DNA from: Pycnococcus provasolii | Lineage: Eukaryota > Chlorophyta > Pseudoscourfieldiophyceae > Pseudoscourfieldiales | Assembly: GCA_049487715.1 (NCBI GenBank) | Contig: CP150565.1 | Span: 620,001-684,000 of the forward strand | Reading direction: 5' to 3' | Length of the DNA stretch: 64,000 nt | In this document: piece by piece, positions 28,941-39,899 of the stretch | Numbering within the stretch: position 1 is the first letter of the stretch | How the letters are laid out: the number at the start of each line of letters is the position of its first letter | Made by a program: the position numbers and the translations under genes | Notes under the pieces: model-generated | The model's input: only the letters and a program-made list of their open reading frames with translations | Databases searched by the model: none | Told to the model about the DNA's origin: nothing

Positions 28941-29833
28941 ATGTCCTCCTCCGCGTGGCTCTCCGACGCGCTCGGAGAGTGGTCCGGCTTGCTCGGATTC
29001 GCCGCGCTGGTGTTTGCGCTATACTACATGGGAGGGGGAAACGGAAACAACAACAACGGTACGTGGAGTACGGCTCAACGTCTCAGTCAAAAAGAATCCG
29101 TGCTCACCCTTGCTTCCCACTCTCCTCACTCACCTCCATCATCCGCCAGATGCCGCTCACCGAGCGCAGAGAGATAGACAGGGCGGCGCGGACAGAGAGC
29201 GTAGGGAGATGGAGGCGGCGGCGACGACGAACGCCGGGGCGACGACGCAAGACGCGAGACAAGCTGCCGGAGGCGTGGAGACGGCGGTGGGGCGCGTGCG
29301 CCGCATGACGGTCGCAACCGTCGGCGTGCTGTTCCGAGCTGACGCGAGCAAGCCGCTCAACGCGCGAGACGGCGCAAACCTCATCCCAGCCGCGGAACGG
29401 GCGATACGAGCAGCCGCTGCGCAAGGTTTAGAGCTGTTCCTCATCACTCACGTACGTCTTTTTGTTTCCTTTCTGTGGCATGTTGACACAGACAGACTTT
29501 CTTACAAACCACAACAAAAAAATAACAACTATTCAGGTGGACTCAGATGCCGCGCAGGAGAGTGCGCAGAAGTCGCTCAAGAGCAGCGGCATCAGTGGCA
29601 CGGCGATTCCACCTCACCGCTGTCTCTTCTGCGACACCGACGTCGGTCGCACGGCGCTGGTTCGTCAGCTCGAGCCTGATGTCCACGTGGACGCCGGCTT
29701 GGCGAGCGTGACTGAGCTCGCTCGTTTCCTGCCTAGGGTGGCGCACGTCGTGAGCACGGGCAGCGCGAGCTCGACGGTGGGTAAGAACGTGACGAGCTGC
29801 GCGGGCTTGGCCGAGCTGCTGCTCACGTCATGA
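28941..29833 (+). CDS. PEX22: Peroxin PEX22-like protein (three exons)
   Basis: Peroxisomal membrane anchor of the ubiquitin-conjugating enzyme PEX4, needed for recycling the PEX5 import receptor. Exons: 28941-29058, 29150-29451 and 29537-29833. Both introns (91 and 85 nt) start GTACGT and end CCAG and TCAG. The joined product has 238 residues. A transmembrane segment lies near residues 14-30 (GLLGFAALVFALYYMGG), followed by a basic spacer, then a globular domain with TVGVLFRADASKPL, an ITHVDSDAAQ join across intron 2, and the plant-type PEX22 signature HRCLFCDTDVGRTALVRQLE and VHVDAGLASVTELARFL. The intron phases agree with the domain continuity, which supports this model. Sequence identity to PEX22 families is low in general, but the LFC-x-T-x-x-GR-x-x-x-VRQLEP block is distinctive. 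Confidence 0.85.
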
Positions 29834-30138
29834 AGCTCTGCTCATTCTGGCTGTTGTAATAACCAAGGCGAGGAAGGGCACACCTACACCAAACCCCGAA
29901 ACGGCGAATGTGAGTTTGGGGGTTTCCCTCGACCAAGCTTAGGCTTATCCACACATTGATGGGGACTTTTGGGCGTGTTTTCTGGCTCTCGTTTTCCCCC
30001 GGAGGAGGTCTCCCAAAAGCGCCCACCACAACCTTGCTTCCTTCGGGTCGCAAGGGGTTGTCTGTGGATAACCTAACTACACCGGCCGCCCTGCGCTCTC
30101 CTCTCCTCTCTCCACTCGGTCCCACTTGTTGTTCTGCC

Positions 30139-30960
30139 ATGGCGCCTACTGTGATGTCGCTGTCCTCCTCTACGTCTGCTCGGCCTGTAGCGCAGCCTCG
30201 TCCCCCTTCGGCTCCTCGTGCGCCTTTGGGCCGTTGCCCCCCTCGTGCCCCCCCTGCGTTTGCTCGTGTCTTTACTCCCGTTGTGGGTGCCTGTGGTGCC
30301 GCTAACAGCTGGGTGTGCTCGGCGTCCACGGAAGGTACGTTTGATGGTGGTTGTGAGCGGCGGCGTGTGCTGCTCGCTCTTTCGCTTTTCGCGCGCTTTG
30401 ATTCGCTCTTTCGTTCGAGGAGTGCCTTTGGCTGACACTCTTGTCATCTGTGGGAGATGTTTGCTCCGAGAGAGGACTTTTGGCTAACGCACGAACCACC
30501 AACACACCCAAAACAAACAATATTCACATCAACATGATGGTGCACAGCATCAGCATCAACATCCTCCGCCGAGGCTGGCGCGGTGAACGACGCGCCGATC
30601 GCGGACTACGCAATTATTGAGGTGGGTGGGAGTCAGAAGATTGTCAGCGAAGGTCGCTTCTACACGACGAACAATCTCAAGCTCGAGCCAGGAACGGAGG
30701 TGAAGTTTGAGCGCGTTCTCGCCGCGCGAAACGGCGACGACTTCTACTTCGGACAGCCGTACCTGGAGAAGGCAACTGTTCACGCGACGATTCTGTCCGA
30801 GGAGAGGGGGCCGAAGGTTATCACGTTCAAAATGCTTCCCAAGAAGCACTACCGCAAAAAGACGGGAAGCCGTGCCAAGCTGACAAAGTTCTTGGTGACT
30901 AAGATTGAGTTCCCCACCGGAGCTGGACGAACGCTCTTCGACCTGTTTGACGAGGAGTAG
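30139..30960 (+). CDS. RPL21: Plastid ribosomal protein bL21 (two exons)
   Basis: Large-subunit protein of the plastid ribosome, nuclear encoded. Exon 1 (30139-30334) encodes a Ser/Arg/Pro/Ala-rich transit peptide. The intron 30335-30547 starts GTACGT and ends ACAG; an equivalent acceptor two codons later (30553) keeps the same frame. Exon 2 runs 30548-30960. The product is about 202 residues. The bL21 domain begins YAIIEVGGSQKIVSEGRFY and contains FGQPYLEKATVHATIL and GPKVITFKMLPKKHYRKK. The EGRFY and GQPYLE forms look cyanobacterial/plastid and less like mitochondrial L21. The untranslated open frame starting at a GTG within exon 2 is not the start. It is convergent with the SLC22 gene. Confidence 0.85.
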
Positions 30961-31169
30961 AGCGGTGGTGTGGCGGCAGGCAGAAACATCACAGCAGAGA
31001 GCAGAACGATACGAAAAACTATGCTGCTGTGGTGAAACGGCAAAATAGGGAAACGGGATGGCGGCGATGTTGGTGGTAGTGATGGCGTTGGTGTGTGTGT
31101 GTGTGTGTTGGTGGGCGCGTGCTGGTGACGTGTGTAACGAATGCAGACATAATAATAACAATAACATTT

Positions 31170-32720
31170 TCAGTCTTTCAGACGCTGTCCTCTCGTCTCT
31201 GGAAGCAGCATCGACGTGCACGCACCCAAGCACCCGAGCGCACCGAAAATTAAGAATGGAATCCCACCTCCCATGTTGACAATTTGAGGTGCGATGAACG
31301 TTCCCACACGAGCGCTGAGGCTGCACAGAGCCATGCCCTTCGTTCGATTCGACGTGGGAAAAAGTTCAGAAGCATACATGTACACCGTCGAAAAGGCTGC
31401 GGAAATGCCCAGCTTGCCCATCACCGACAAAATGAGCTTGGTGTGATCTGCACTTGACGCGAAGAATACCGCGACACAGCTGACACCAGCGACGAGCATC
31501 GACGCGACCGTGGTACCCTTTCGTCCCATCGGACTTTCCAGCATCCACAACGTTGAGACGACTCCCGGAATTTCGAAGAAGGATAGCGCAAACGAGTTCG
31601 TGTAAATGCTGCTTCCTGGTATGTTCCCCGCCGCAAAGCTCAGGCCGTAGAAGACCATCGAGCTGACGGTCCACGCGAACATCATCGCAAAGACGGCGAC
31701 AGGCTTGTGCGCGAATAAGCTCATGAATCCTGGCGAATCCACGGTGGATGTCGTACCCTCGCTCTCCCGCTGCTCTTCGTCGGTGATGCCAACGTCCGCA
31801 TTCAGCTTCTCGAGCATCGAGTGATTCTCCGCGTCGCTCGATCGTCCGTTCACCCGAGCGATGGACAGCAGCGCGTCGTAAGCCAGCCGAGGCCTGCGCA
31901 TGGTCATCAACCACCGTGGCGACTCAATCATGGAATTCCAACGAAGTAGATGCAGCGCGTTGATGGCGCCCACGCACATGCTGAGCGTGCGCCAGTTGCG
32001 AACGTAGTACGCCAGTGGAAGGGCAAGCGACATCTCCCCCAGTGCAAAGCACGCGTTGGTTGAAACTCCATACAGCGAGCGCTTTTCGTTGGCGATCATT
32101 TCACTCGTCAGCGTGAATGCAACAAGCCCGAACCCGGAGACGGCTGTTCCGGTAACGAAGCGGAGTAGCGCGTACACGATCGCACTCGGGCTCGTACCCT
32201 CCAACATCGCGCTCGTGATGAACAGGGACATGGCGAGTTTCGTTGTCGTTCGACGACCGCACACGTCCGATAAGTACCCAAACACTGCCGCACCCGCCAT
32301 GAATCCGACAAAGTAAGCCGTTCCTATGCCGCCGACGATGTAGTATCTATCACAAACGAGGTTGAACGACGCCGCAAGCGTCTGCTCCATTTCACCCTCG
32401 GCGTACCTCCAGTCCACCTCGGGCAGCGCGCACGCCGCTTTCATGTCGCAGCTCTGCCACGTCGATCTCGCGCCGTTTCGGCACTCGAAGTTCGGCTCGC
32501 GCGCCGTGAAGACGGTGATGATGATGCTCATAGCGGTCGTCATGAATACGGACGACGTCCACAGCACGGCACGCTGCTGGCATGCGCCGAACGTGCCGCA
32601 CGCGTCGAGGCATACGTCGAGCGCGGACGGCAGCTGCAGCGAGTTGAGTGTTGCCTCGGACGTCGCGCCCGCGTCGAGGAGGCGGTTGCGCTCTCCGGCG
32701 CCACCACTGCTGCTCGGCAT
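31170..32720 (-). CDS. Major facilitator transporter, organic cation/carnitine (SLC22/OCT) type
   Basis: About 516 residues with some 12 hydrophobic segments. A large loop after the first membrane segment holds four or five cysteines (FECRNGA, SCDMKAACALP), as in SLC22 transporters. The loop ends in FNLVCDRYYIVGGIGTAYFV, a hallmark of the OCT family. Between TM2 and TM3 lies the MFS motif GYLSDVCGRR. The central cytosolic loop has SPRWLM, and the end carries ELFPTSNRTKGMALCS and LPETRGQ, both typical sugar/organic-cation transporter motifs. The substrate cannot be read from sequence. The start MPSSSGG is the first ATG in frame; the extension upstream is a GTG-started artefact. Confidence 0.85.
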   Translation of the reverse strand: MPSSSGGAGERNRLLDAGATSEATLNSLQLPSALDVCLDACGTFGACQQRAVLWTSSVFMTTAMSIIITVFTAREPNFECRNGARSTWQSCDMKAACALPEVDWRYAEGEMEQTLAASFNLVCDRYYIVGGIGTAYFVGFMAGAAVFGYLSDVCGRRTTTKLAMSLFITSAMLEGTSPSAIVYALLRFVTGTAVSGFGLVAFTLTSEMIANEKRSLYGVSTNACFALGEMSLALPLAYYVRNWRTLSMCVGAINALHLLRWNSMIESPRWLMTMRRPRLAYDALLSIARVNGRSSDAENHSMLEKLNADVGITDEEQRESEGTTSTVDSPGFMSLFAHKPVAVFAMMFAWTVSSMVFYGLSFAAGNIPGSSIYTNSFALSFFEIPGVVSTLWMLESPMGRKGTTVASMLVAGVSCVAVFFASSADHTKLILSVMGKLGISAAFSTVYMYASELFPTSNRTKGMALCSLSARVGTFIAPQIVNMGGGIPFLIFGALGCLGACTSMLLPETRGQRLKD

Positions 32721-32893
32721 GCTGGGGGGCGGAAAGGCGAAGGAAGTGGACGGAAGGATGCGTTCGAAAAGTCTCAACGGATCGAATTCGGGGTTGGGGA
32801 AGAGGAAGGGGTATGGACTATGGACCTTAGTAAGCACGAAAAAGGCACCTCCCAGTCCTCCCTCCCTCCCTGTGGTTGTGGTGAAAAGTTAGT

Positions 32894-34051
32894 TTACAGA
32901 AAGTACTGCGGCGGCGCGTTGTGCTTGGCGAACGGACTCGCGCCGGAGCTGCGATCCTCCTGAGGCGCGGCGCAGAACACCTTGTAGTTGCGAGCGAGGT
33001 GCTCGTCAAGCTCCAGGATAGCGGCAACGTTGCCGCAGCGGTAGCAGTAGTTGGGCGCGCTCCAGACCGTCACGAGGCGATCGTCGAACATCGTCTTGTA
33101 CCCCTCCATCACGAGCTGGTGTGCGCGCGCAATCAGCTCCACCTTGTTCCCCTGGTTGAACTGCGCGCACACGTCGCCGCCAAACAGGTAACCGGCACCT
33201 CGCGGGCTCAAGCCCCAGCCTTCAATGTCCTCCGGGTCGCTCCACAGAAGGTCGCACATCGGGCCGTCGTGAGGAACCTCCTGCTTGCGGTCCAGCGTTC
33301 TAATCTGGTCGAGCGTCGTGATGCTCGGCGACAGTCCACCGTGGACGCAGAAGACGCGGTTGTCGACGAGCGCGGCCAGCGAGAGGTAGTCGAACAGTTC
33401 GGTGCAGTATCTCCAGACGTTGACGCTTCCGTACTTGCGCAGGCACTCGTCGTAGAATCCGTAAACCTGCGTGATTTGCCTGCTTTCGTGGTTCCCTCGT
33501 ATGAGCGTGATGCGGTCGGGATACCGCACCTTGAGCGCGAGCAGGAGCAAGAACGTCTCAACGGAATAGAACCCTCGGTCAACGAAGTCTCCCATGAAGA
33601 GGTAATTTGTCTGCGGGCACTCCCCACCTACGGCGAATAGCTCCATGAGGTCGTGGAACTGTCCGTGAATGTCCCCGCATATGGTGACAGGTCCGTCGAC
33701 TCGCTGCACGTTGCTTTCCTCGACGAGTATTTCCATCGCCTTGTGACATAGCGACTTGACTTCACTTTCCTTGAGCGTTTCGCACTTTCTTAGTTTTTCA
33801 ATCCAGACGTCCAAGTCGCTCGAGCCCCTGTCTCCTCCCCCGGTTGTGGTTAATAAAGACGAGTTTGTTATTTGCTGCACCGAAGCTGTTGGAGCGAGCG
33901 CCATCGACGCCTTGTATTGTGCACTATTCCCTGCCAACGCCGTGGTACCGAAGGAGCTCTCCGAGGTGGATGGTGCTGCTGGTGCAGTTGTTGTTGTTGT
34001 TGTCGTTGTCGAGGGTCCAAGCAGGTTACACTCGTGCAGGAACCGCGCCAT
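32894..34051 (-). CDS. PPP4C: Protein phosphatase 4 catalytic subunit (PPX)
   Basis: PPP-family Ser/Thr phosphatase, 385 residues. The catalytic core from about residue 78 is almost textbook PP4: [30 protein letters not shown] (about 122), GDFVDRG (about 152), [20 protein letters not shown] (about 184), [24 protein letters not shown] and the methylatable C terminus YFL. Metal-binding and catalytic residues are all present. Unusually there is a roughly 77-residue N-terminal extension with a run of eight threonines and Ser/Ala-rich sequence; PP4 normally starts within a few residues of SDLD. The extension is open from the first ATG, but a later start or an unseen intron is possible. Confidence 0.93.
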   Translation of the reverse strand: MARFLHECNLLGPSTTTTTTTTAPAAPSTSESSFGTTALAGNSAQYKASMALAPTASVQQITNSSLLTTTGGGDRGSSDLDVWIEKLRKCETLKESEVKSLCHKAMEILVEESNVQRVDGPVTICGDIHGQFHDLMELFAVGGECPQTNYLFMGDFVDRGFYSVETFLLLLALKVRYPDRITLIRGNHESRQITQVYGFYDECLRKYGSVNVWRYCTELFDYLSLAALVDNRVFCVHGGLSPSITTLDQIRTLDRKQEVPHDGPMCDLLWSDPEDIEGWGLSPRGAGYLFGGDVCAQFNQGNKVELIARAHQLVMEGYKTMFDDRLVTVWSAPNYCYRCGNVAAILELDEHLARNYKVFCAAPQEDRSSGASPFAKHNAPPQYFL

Positions 34052-34344
34052 ACACCCGACACGGAACGACACCCCCTGGCACGAGCGCAACGCAAGCAAC
34101 GCAACGCAACGCAACGCAATGCGACGCGGCGGCACGTTCAGATGCGCCCACAGGAAGAAGGGGGAGTACCGGGGAGGGGGGCGGAGAAAGGGTTCGGCGG
34201 ACGGCCTTTCCCTAGCACTACTGCTGGGGATCCCTCCTTGCGCGTTCAACCGTTTTCCGATTGATTTTTGGCGCCCTTCCTTCTGTCCTTTCCCCCCCCT
34301 CTCTTCTCTCTTCCCTCTTTTGTACCCCCATAGGATCCCTCGCC
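34052..34344. promoter_or_regulatory. Divergent promoter PP4 / GCP4 with CAACG repeats
   Basis: A 293-bp bidirectional gap. (GCAAC)n pentanucleotide repeats lie at about 34087-34120, and a pyrimidine-rich stretch immediately precedes the GCP4 start codon. Confidence 0.35.
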
Positions 34345-36612
34345 ATGTCGCACCTGCTCGCGTCTGACCTCGTGCTCGCCTTACTGGGAACAACGGGCGA
34401 CGCTTTCGTATCCACGGCGGATGACACCTCTGCCGTCGGTCGAGGGAAAGGAGGGAGTAACTCAGAGAAGAAAGCTTTGGCCATGTCCATCGCATCGCCG
34501 TACATGTCGTCTTTCGCACTCTCGAACGACGTGCACCTCGCATCCATGCCGGAAAGGCAGCAGATGAACACGCTCGTCAAACTAGGCTTCCACTTCGCTG
34601 AGCTCAGCTCGTTCGCAGAGACGTGCGATGCGGCAACGAACGACGCCCCAGTAGACCCGTACGTGCGTGCGCTGTGCGCGGGCATCGAGGAGGTACTGCA
34701 GGAATACACGGACGACGTGCTTGACGTCGAGGCGGACTTTGCGGACAACATCGTCGCGCACGACGCGTCGTCCGTATCACTGGCAGGCGCGCAGGCGAGG
34801 CTCGCAAGGTACGGCACTGTGCTGCCTGCACTGCACCGACTTGCGGCAAGGTACGCCGACGCGACGACAACGGCCGCACAGCACGCCGGCGACGACGACG
34901 ACGAAGACGAGCGACTGCCAGCGGCGAGCCAGCTATTAATGGAACTGCACGAGGCGAGCTGCACTGCTGCACCGCCATGGAAGGATGTCGCGTCGCGCCT
35001 CCTGTGGCACCTCACGCAGGTGTTCCTCAGGCAGACGTACGCGTGGGTCGCGCACGGCGAACTTCTAGGCGGTGCCTTCTTCGTCGCGCCGAGCGACGGG
35101 AGCGCCAAGTCGCTCGAGCTGCTCGACGCGAGCGCGGGCGCATCCGCGCGCGCGACGGCGGAGTGGCACAGCGGCTTCGACTTGAAGGCGTCGCTCGTTC
35201 CACCGTTTGTCAGCACGCGCGCGGCGTCCGCCGTCTCCTTCGCCGGACGCGCCATCCGCGTTCTGCGACACCAGCAGCGAGTGAATGTGGCTCAGGGTCG
35301 ACGTGTCGGCGACGGCGACGGCGACGGCGACGCGGGGGAAGTTGCTCAGTCTGCGGCATCGCACGTACGCCGATGGGCGGGGCACACCGGATCTTTTCCC
35401 ACTCTCGACTTCGAGCGTGCTGCGACGCAGCTGCAAAGTGCTGCTGCCAAGGCGCTGCACCAAACGGTGGTGGTGAATAGCCGACTGCCTCAGCACCTGC
35501 GCCTGTGTCGAGACCTCTTCCTGCTTGGCGACGGCCACCTCTTCGAGAGCTTCCTCGCCGAGGCAGACAGCCTGCTGTCGCTACCTCCCAGAGGCCGATC
35601 GGCTTCGGAGGCATCTCTGCGCGCCGCCTGGGATGCGGCGATGGCATCCGCGCACGGATCACTCACTCCGCATCCACTTGCTCGGCTGTTTTCTCTAACC
35701 TTAGCTCGAGGCAGCGAGCTGGAGGCGCGTGCAAAGGAGCGTTCGTCCGCCAAGGGAATGTCGAGGATCCGCGCGCCGAACTACGACGGATGGGACGGCG
35801 TCGGCATGAGCTACGAGCCACCATGGCCGATTGGCCTGATGCTCACGCCTCCCGTCGTGCGAACGTACGGCACCATGTTTCAATTTTTGCTGCGCATGAG
35901 ACGATGCTCGCGCGAGCTTGACAAGTGCTGGGCGGCACTCCGACGCCTGGACGTCGTGGGTGGCAACTTCGTGACAAGCTTTGACACGGGGCGCCCATCG
36001 TCGTCGCAGTCGCAGCTTGAGCCGCGAAGCACGCTCGCGGGCGCCCGCTCCGGCGGCGCGGTGCTTCACCAGGTGCTGCAGCTTCGCCACGCGCTGTCTC
36101 ACGTCGTCACCAATCTTCTCGTTTACGTCATGGTGGACGTCGTCGAGCCCAGTTTCCGTCGCATGCTTGCTAGCCTGGAGGCGCCGGATGCGGACTACAT
36201 AAATGTTGAGAGGTTGCATACGCGTATGCTCGCGGACTTGGCTGCACAGAGCTTCCTCGACGTGCCCGCGATTGTCGCGGTCTACGAGGAAGTGCTTTCG
36301 CTCGAGCGCCGCCTATCCGCCATCATCTTCACGAGGGCGGGTGGACCTTCGAGTCTTGCGCAGAGTCCCGGAGCATCGCGAGCGCGCTCGAGTGGTCTCG
36401 ATGCCTCTGCGGTGAACAGCCTGCAAGCTGATTTTCATGACACGGTGAAGAAGCTGCTTACATTCTTGCAGGGTGGCAAGCTTCTTGGCGGAGCAAGGGC
36501 ACCCAGCTTAAGAAGGTTCTTGACAAGGCTTGACTACAACGGCTTCTTCGGCGTGGGCATTGGGAGTACAACAGCAGCAGGTGGTTCCTCTTCGAAGGAG
36601 GAGGAGGAGTGA
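34345..36612 (+). CDS. TUBGCP4: Gamma-tubulin complex component 4
   Basis: Spc97/Spc98-family protein that helps build the gamma-tubulin ring complex for microtubule nucleation. About 755 residues from ATG 34345. N-terminal features shared with GCP4 are [18 protein letters not shown] and the helical repeats after it; the middle has [20 protein letters not shown], equivalent to the conserved KDFYLLGRGELF. The GCP C-terminal (gamma-tubulin-binding) half includes [38 protein letters not shown], then [11 protein letters not shown] and ends with [12 protein letters not shown]. It is about 90 residues longer than animal GCP4 because of Ala/Gly/Asp-rich insertions, including a GDGDGDGD run from a hexanucleotide repeat. 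Confidence 0.9.
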   Translation: MSHLLASDLVLALLGTTGDAFVSTADDTSAVGRGKGGSNSEKKALAMSIASPYMSSFALSNDVHLASMPERQQMNTLVKLGFHFAELSSFAETCDAATNDAPVDPYVRALCAGIEEVLQEYTDDVLDVEADFADNIVAHDASSVSLAGAQARLARYGTVLPALHRLAARYADATTTAAQHAGDDDDEDERLPAASQLLMELHEASCTAAPPWKDVASRLLWHLTQVFLRQTYAWVAHGELLGGAFFVAPSDGSAKSLELLDASAGASARATAEWHSGFDLKASLVPPFVSTRAASAVSFAGRAIRVLRHQQRVNVAQGRRVGDGDGDGDAGEVAQSAASHVRRWAGHTGSFPTLDFERAATQLQSAAAKALHQTVVVNSRLPQHLRLCRDLFLLGDGHLFESFLAEADSLLSLPPRGRSASEASLRAAWDAAMASAHGSLTPHPLARLFSLTLARGSELEARAKERSSAKGMSRIRAPNYDGWDGVGMSYEPPWPIGLMLTPPVVRTYGTMFQFLLRMRRCSRELDKCWAALRRLDVVGGNFVTSFDTGRPSSSQSQLEPRSTLAGARSGGAVLHQVLQLRHALSHVVTNLLVYVMVDVVEPSFRRMLASLEAPDADYINVERLHTRMLADLAAQSFLDVPAIVAVYEEVLSLERRLSAIIFTRAGGPSSLAQSPGASRARSSGLDASAVNSLQADFHDTVKKLLTFLQGGKLLGGARAPSLRRFLTRLDYNGFFGVGIGSTTAAGGSSSKEEEE

Positions 36613-36742
36613 TGTGTAAGTGACAACGACTGAAACCTCCATTCCGCTCCTCTTTTTCCATACGATCCTTTTCCGTCTCTCATTATGTCATTTTTTTTTA
36701 CGAGGTTAGGGGGGGCACGTTACACAAAGTTGGTAAACTCTT

Positions 36743-37489
36743 CTACTTGCGCTGCACCTCCTGGCTCTGCGATCGCTCCGCGCGCCGCTTGGCGAGCGAC
36801 TCGCTCCTTCGCTCGCGCTGCTCCTTCATGCGCAGCTGCAGCAGCTTGTGGTACTCCGCTCCCTCAGCCTTCGCCTTAGCAATCTTTTGCTTCTTCTCCG
36901 AGCGGATGTGACGCTTGCGCTGAACCACCTGCGGCGTGACGAGACGCTGGATCTTCGGCGCCACGCTCTTCTTCTTTCCCGACTTCGACTCAAACTCGCG
37001 GCGGTAGGTGTTGACGTACTTGCGCACGTCGTCCTCCTTGCCGAGGTTAAAGAGCTTGCGAATCTTGCTCGCACGCTTCGGTCCGCGCATACGGGGCTTT
37101 TCGGTATCGGTGAGTCCGGGGATGTCCGCGTCGCCCTGCTTGACGATGATCACGTTCAGCACTGCGATGTCGCTGCTGATGATGCAGCCACGGCAAGCCT
37201 TGCGGCGCCTCTCACCATTTTTGCGACCGTATCCGCGCATGCCCTGGTCACCAGGCGACATGAGCAGCTTAACGCGTCCCGGCACGAGAACGCCCTGCTT
37301 CATGCCGAAGCCGTCCTTGTCGTTGCCACCCGTCACCTTGAAGACGTATCCCTTAAACTCGTCGCCGAGCACTTCACCCTCGATCTCCGCCGCCAAGCGC
37401 TTATCGTACAGGTGCATGAGCTTGGACTCATCGTCAATCAAGATCTTTTTCTGGCAACCCGTCGTCGGGCATGCGATGTTGATTTTCAT
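36743..37489 (-). CDS. RPS6: 40S ribosomal protein eS6
   Basis: Cytosolic small-subunit ribosomal protein, 248 residues, full length. It starts [16 protein letters not shown] and has [38 protein letters not shown], the basic [17 protein letters not shown] and a long basic C-terminal helix. The tail carries several serines ([15 protein letters not shown]) in the position of the S6-kinase sites. Single exon and clean ATG. It is convergent with GCP4 and divergent from the orphan at 38174. Confidence 0.98.
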   Translation of the reverse strand: MKINIACPTTGCQKKILIDDESKLMHLYDKRLAAEIEGEVLGDEFKGYVFKVTGGNDKDGFGMKQGVLVPGRVKLLMSPGDQGMRGYGRKNGERRRKACRGCIISSDIAVLNVIIVKQGDADIPGLTDTEKPRMRGPKRASKIRKLFNLGKEDDVRKYVNTYRREFESKSGKKKSVAPKIQRLVTPQVVQRKRHIRSEKKQKIAKAKAEGAEYHKLLQLRMKEQRERRSESLAKRRAERSQSQEVQRK

Positions 37490-38173
37490 ATTGGTTCTGT
37501 TTGTTTGTTGGGTTGGGAATATGGGGTCGTGTTAGGTTGATTTTTTGTTGTTGAGTTCTTTTGCAGATCACGCCCGTCCGCTTCGCGCCCCCTCCAGACC
37601 ATTGCCACTACCACGACCACCGCTTTGGTTCCAGCGCCTTTGTATTCACGAGGCACACCCGACGACGAACGAACGATCGCGACAGGACAAGCAGTCCGCT
37701 TACGACGACGGCGAGAGACCGGACCGAACGCGTTTGGAAAGAAAGCAGTGCAGCAGAAGACTAAGACTAAGGCGAAGTGCACTCCTCCCCTCAAAAGCTC
37801 CCAGTGCGAGGAGTCGTTACGTACCAGTTGCGCTGCCGTCCAAGGAGTTGTGCTGGCAATGGAGGTGCTGGCGAGCGCCGGGAGGGAGGGAGGGAGGCGC
37901 CGGAGGGGGGGGGGAAGGCAGACGGCGGCGCTGCAATGGGAAAGAGGAAGAGGTATCCTCGCCCTCTAGTCCCCGAGGACTACGGGGACTAGATGGTTCG
38001 GGGTTTCACGTTTTCGATCCTTCATTCATCCTTCATGCCAGCTTCCCAACCCCCATTGTTTATTGTTTATGTCGTTTGGGGTTTGCGTTTTTTGTCACGA
38101 AGTTCGGGTTTTTAACTTTTTATCCCTCCTTCGGCTGTTTTCCCGTCTCCTCAATCTTCCAACTCCGTCGTGG
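37490..38173. other. 684-bp intergenic region with a perfect hairpin
   Basis: A divergent gap upstream of eS6 and of the acidic orphan. It contains a perfect 11-bp inverted repeat, TCTAGTCCCCG at 37965-37975 and CGGGGACTAGA at 37983-37993, separated by seven bases. No coding region is convincing here; G-rich low complexity lies at 37885-37920. Confidence 0.5.
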
Positions 38174-38956
38174 ATGGGCGACGACGACGACGACGACGGC
38201 GACGGCGGCGGGTCGTCGCCCCCGCCATCGCCGCGACGGTCGATGCCGCACGTGACCGTCGATGCGCTTCTCGAGTCCGCGCGACAGCCGTGGATGATGC
38301 AGGCAGAGGCGGCTGCGCGCCTCCACGGACTTCCCGCGTGGCCGGGCGACGTCGACACGCTCCTGTCACAGCACGTCGCCGCGCTCGCCAAGTCGGCGCT
38401 GTCTCGAGAGGAAGATGTTGTCGTCGACTCTTCCACCAGCGCCATCGCTTGGCCGACGCTCGAGGCGGTGACGCTCGCACTTCGCGCGAATGACCCGACA
38501 ACGCTGCCGTCGTTCGTGGCGCGCGTGCTCGAGGATGCGCACGACGACGCGTGGCGCGTGGCAAGGCGCGTGTCGCGAGTGCTTGCTGGGGACGACGATG
38601 TCAACGCCGTCGCCGCCACCACGCTGTGTGCGGTGCTGCGAGGAGAGGATGCCGCGACGGCTGTGGAGGATGTCGTTTCGCGCGGAGGCTGGCGAGCCGC
38701 CCCGCTCGTCGCTTGCAATCTCAAAGACGCGTCGTCACGTGCGGCTGTGCTTGCGGCGGCGGCACGTGCGTCGACCAACGTCACAAACCCGAGCTTGGCG
38801 GCTGAGGCGGCTGAGGCGCTGGAGGCGATGGGAAGAGCTTTGCGAGATGCGAGGCTTGGACCAACGCCGCCACCGCCGTCCACGGGCAGTGGCGACGACG
38901 ACGACGATGACGCGCGTGTTCTTCGCTTCGCGTGCGAGATTTCACGACACCTGTAA
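38174..38956 (+). CDS. Unknown protein with acidic N terminus
   Basis: A 260-residue frame from ATG 38174. It starts MGDDDDDDGDGGGSS, followed by a Pro/Ser patch and then Ala/Val/Arg-rich helical sequence with repeating patterns (LLSQHVAALAKSAL, WPTLEAVTLALRAN, WRVARRVSRVLAGD, AEAAEALEAMGRALRD) that suggest an alpha-solenoid (HEAT-like) fold. The C terminus is another acidic patch, then RVLRFACEISRHL. I do not recognise a family. Its stop is only 31 bp from the stop of the convergent gene. Confidence 0.55.
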   Translation: MGDDDDDDGDGGGSSPPPSPRRSMPHVTVDALLESARQPWMMQAEAAARLHGLPAWPGDVDTLLSQHVAALAKSALSREEDVVVDSSTSAIAWPTLEAVTLALRANDPTTLPSFVARVLEDAHDDAWRVARRVSRVLAGDDDVNAVAATTLCAVLRGEDAATAVEDVVSRGGWRAAPLVACNLKDASSRAAVLAAAARASTNVTNPSLAAEAAEALEAMGRALRDARLGPTPPPPSTGSGDDDDDDARVLRFACEISRHL

Positions 38957-38987
38957 GTTTTGTTTGTAGATGAAAAAAGTTCTTCTT

Positions 38988-39899
38988 TTACACGCAGAAT
39001 GCAATACAAGCTTCGTCGGGCAGCGCAACAAGCGTAAAGCAACGCCTTGTGCACTCTTCCCCCGAAGTACAAGTGGGTCGTGCAAATGCACCACTGGTGG
39101 GAAGCGGCGCATTGACCACGCACCAGAAAGTCGCGCACGACCAACTTCTCTTGTGTTCTTTCACGGCTCGGCGTATCCAACCAATTGCACTCTCGAGCGC
39201 ATCGGGAGAAAGCAGAGGCGAGTCCGCTCGCCAAGTCTCAAGTACGACGTCGCCTTCAGCCTCACCACCGGCGGAGGCGACACCTATCGCCTCGAATGCC
39301 TCTGCCGCCGCCTCGGCGTCGCCGGCGTGCACTTCATCCCAGGGAGGAACTTCGCGTAGCCTCACCTCTCGCCTTCGTGTGCTGGGCACGCACTTCTCAG
39401 CACCGCCTGGTGGTGTCCATCCAGACGTTGGTGCGACGACTGCAAAGTGCGCCAATTCGTGAAGCACGGGAGAGCGTGCGGCGCACTCCTCCACCTTGTC
39501 GGCTTCCAGCGTTACGTCGTAGCAGTCATCTGCGACACGTCTGCCACGTAGGCACGTTCGTTTGCGCGCGCGTTCGCCGAGAGAGACGAGCAGCTGGGCA
39601 GATGGCAAGAGCGCACACGCAATGTCGTCGTCAGGTGGCCGCGTTGCGCCACCACCGCTGTCGACACGAATCGCCGCCCGCACGCCATCCTTCGCGGCGT
39701 GCGCGACGTCGACGGGAGACGCGTCGCAGAGCCAGCAGGTGTGTTGCGCTGCTCCGGGCACGTCGACGTCGATCGACGAGCCTTCGACCGCGGGTGCGCA
39801 CACCTCCACGGCACGCACGAACGCGTGTTCCGCGAGGAGCTGCGCGTGCGGCGCGCGCGCGTGCTCCCAGCTGGATGCGCGCACGACGAGAGGGGACAT
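38988..39899 (-). CDS. Possible RNase P/MRP subunit RPP40-like protein
   Basis: A 303-residue protein, clean ATG. In the centre, DDCYDVTLEADKVEECA resembles the conserved block before the LLEW segment of RPP40. Further on, an AAEAFEAIGVASAGG segment is followed by a long helix (LSPDALESAIGWIRRAV) and WSCATFWCVVNAPLP, matching the order of the RPP40 C-terminal half (helix, then a hydrophobic strand before a short Cys-rich end). RPP40 is a protein subunit of nuclear RNase P and RNase MRP, acting in tRNA and rRNA processing. Identity is low and the call is by pattern only; otherwise unknown. Confidence 0.35.
   Translation of the reverse strand: MSPLVVRASSWEHARAPHAQLLAEHAFVRAVEVCAPAVEGSSIDVDVPGAAQHTCWLCDASPVDVAHAAKDGVRAAIRVDSGGGATRPPDDDIACALLPSAQLLVSLGERARKRTCLRGRRVADDCYDVTLEADKVEECAARSPVLHELAHFAVVAPTSGWTPPGGAEKCVPSTRRREVRLREVPPWDEVHAGDAEAAAEAFEAIGVASAGGEAEGDVVLETWRADSPLLSPDALESAIGWIRRAVKEHKRSWSCATFWCVVNAPLPTSGAFARPTCTSGEECTRRCFTLVALPDEACIAFCV

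Noticed and set aside
30583-30960. bL21 as a leaderless 125-residue protein starting at GTG
   Set aside because: A spliced upstream exon with ATG and transit-peptide composition joins in frame; GTG starts are not expected in a nuclear gene.
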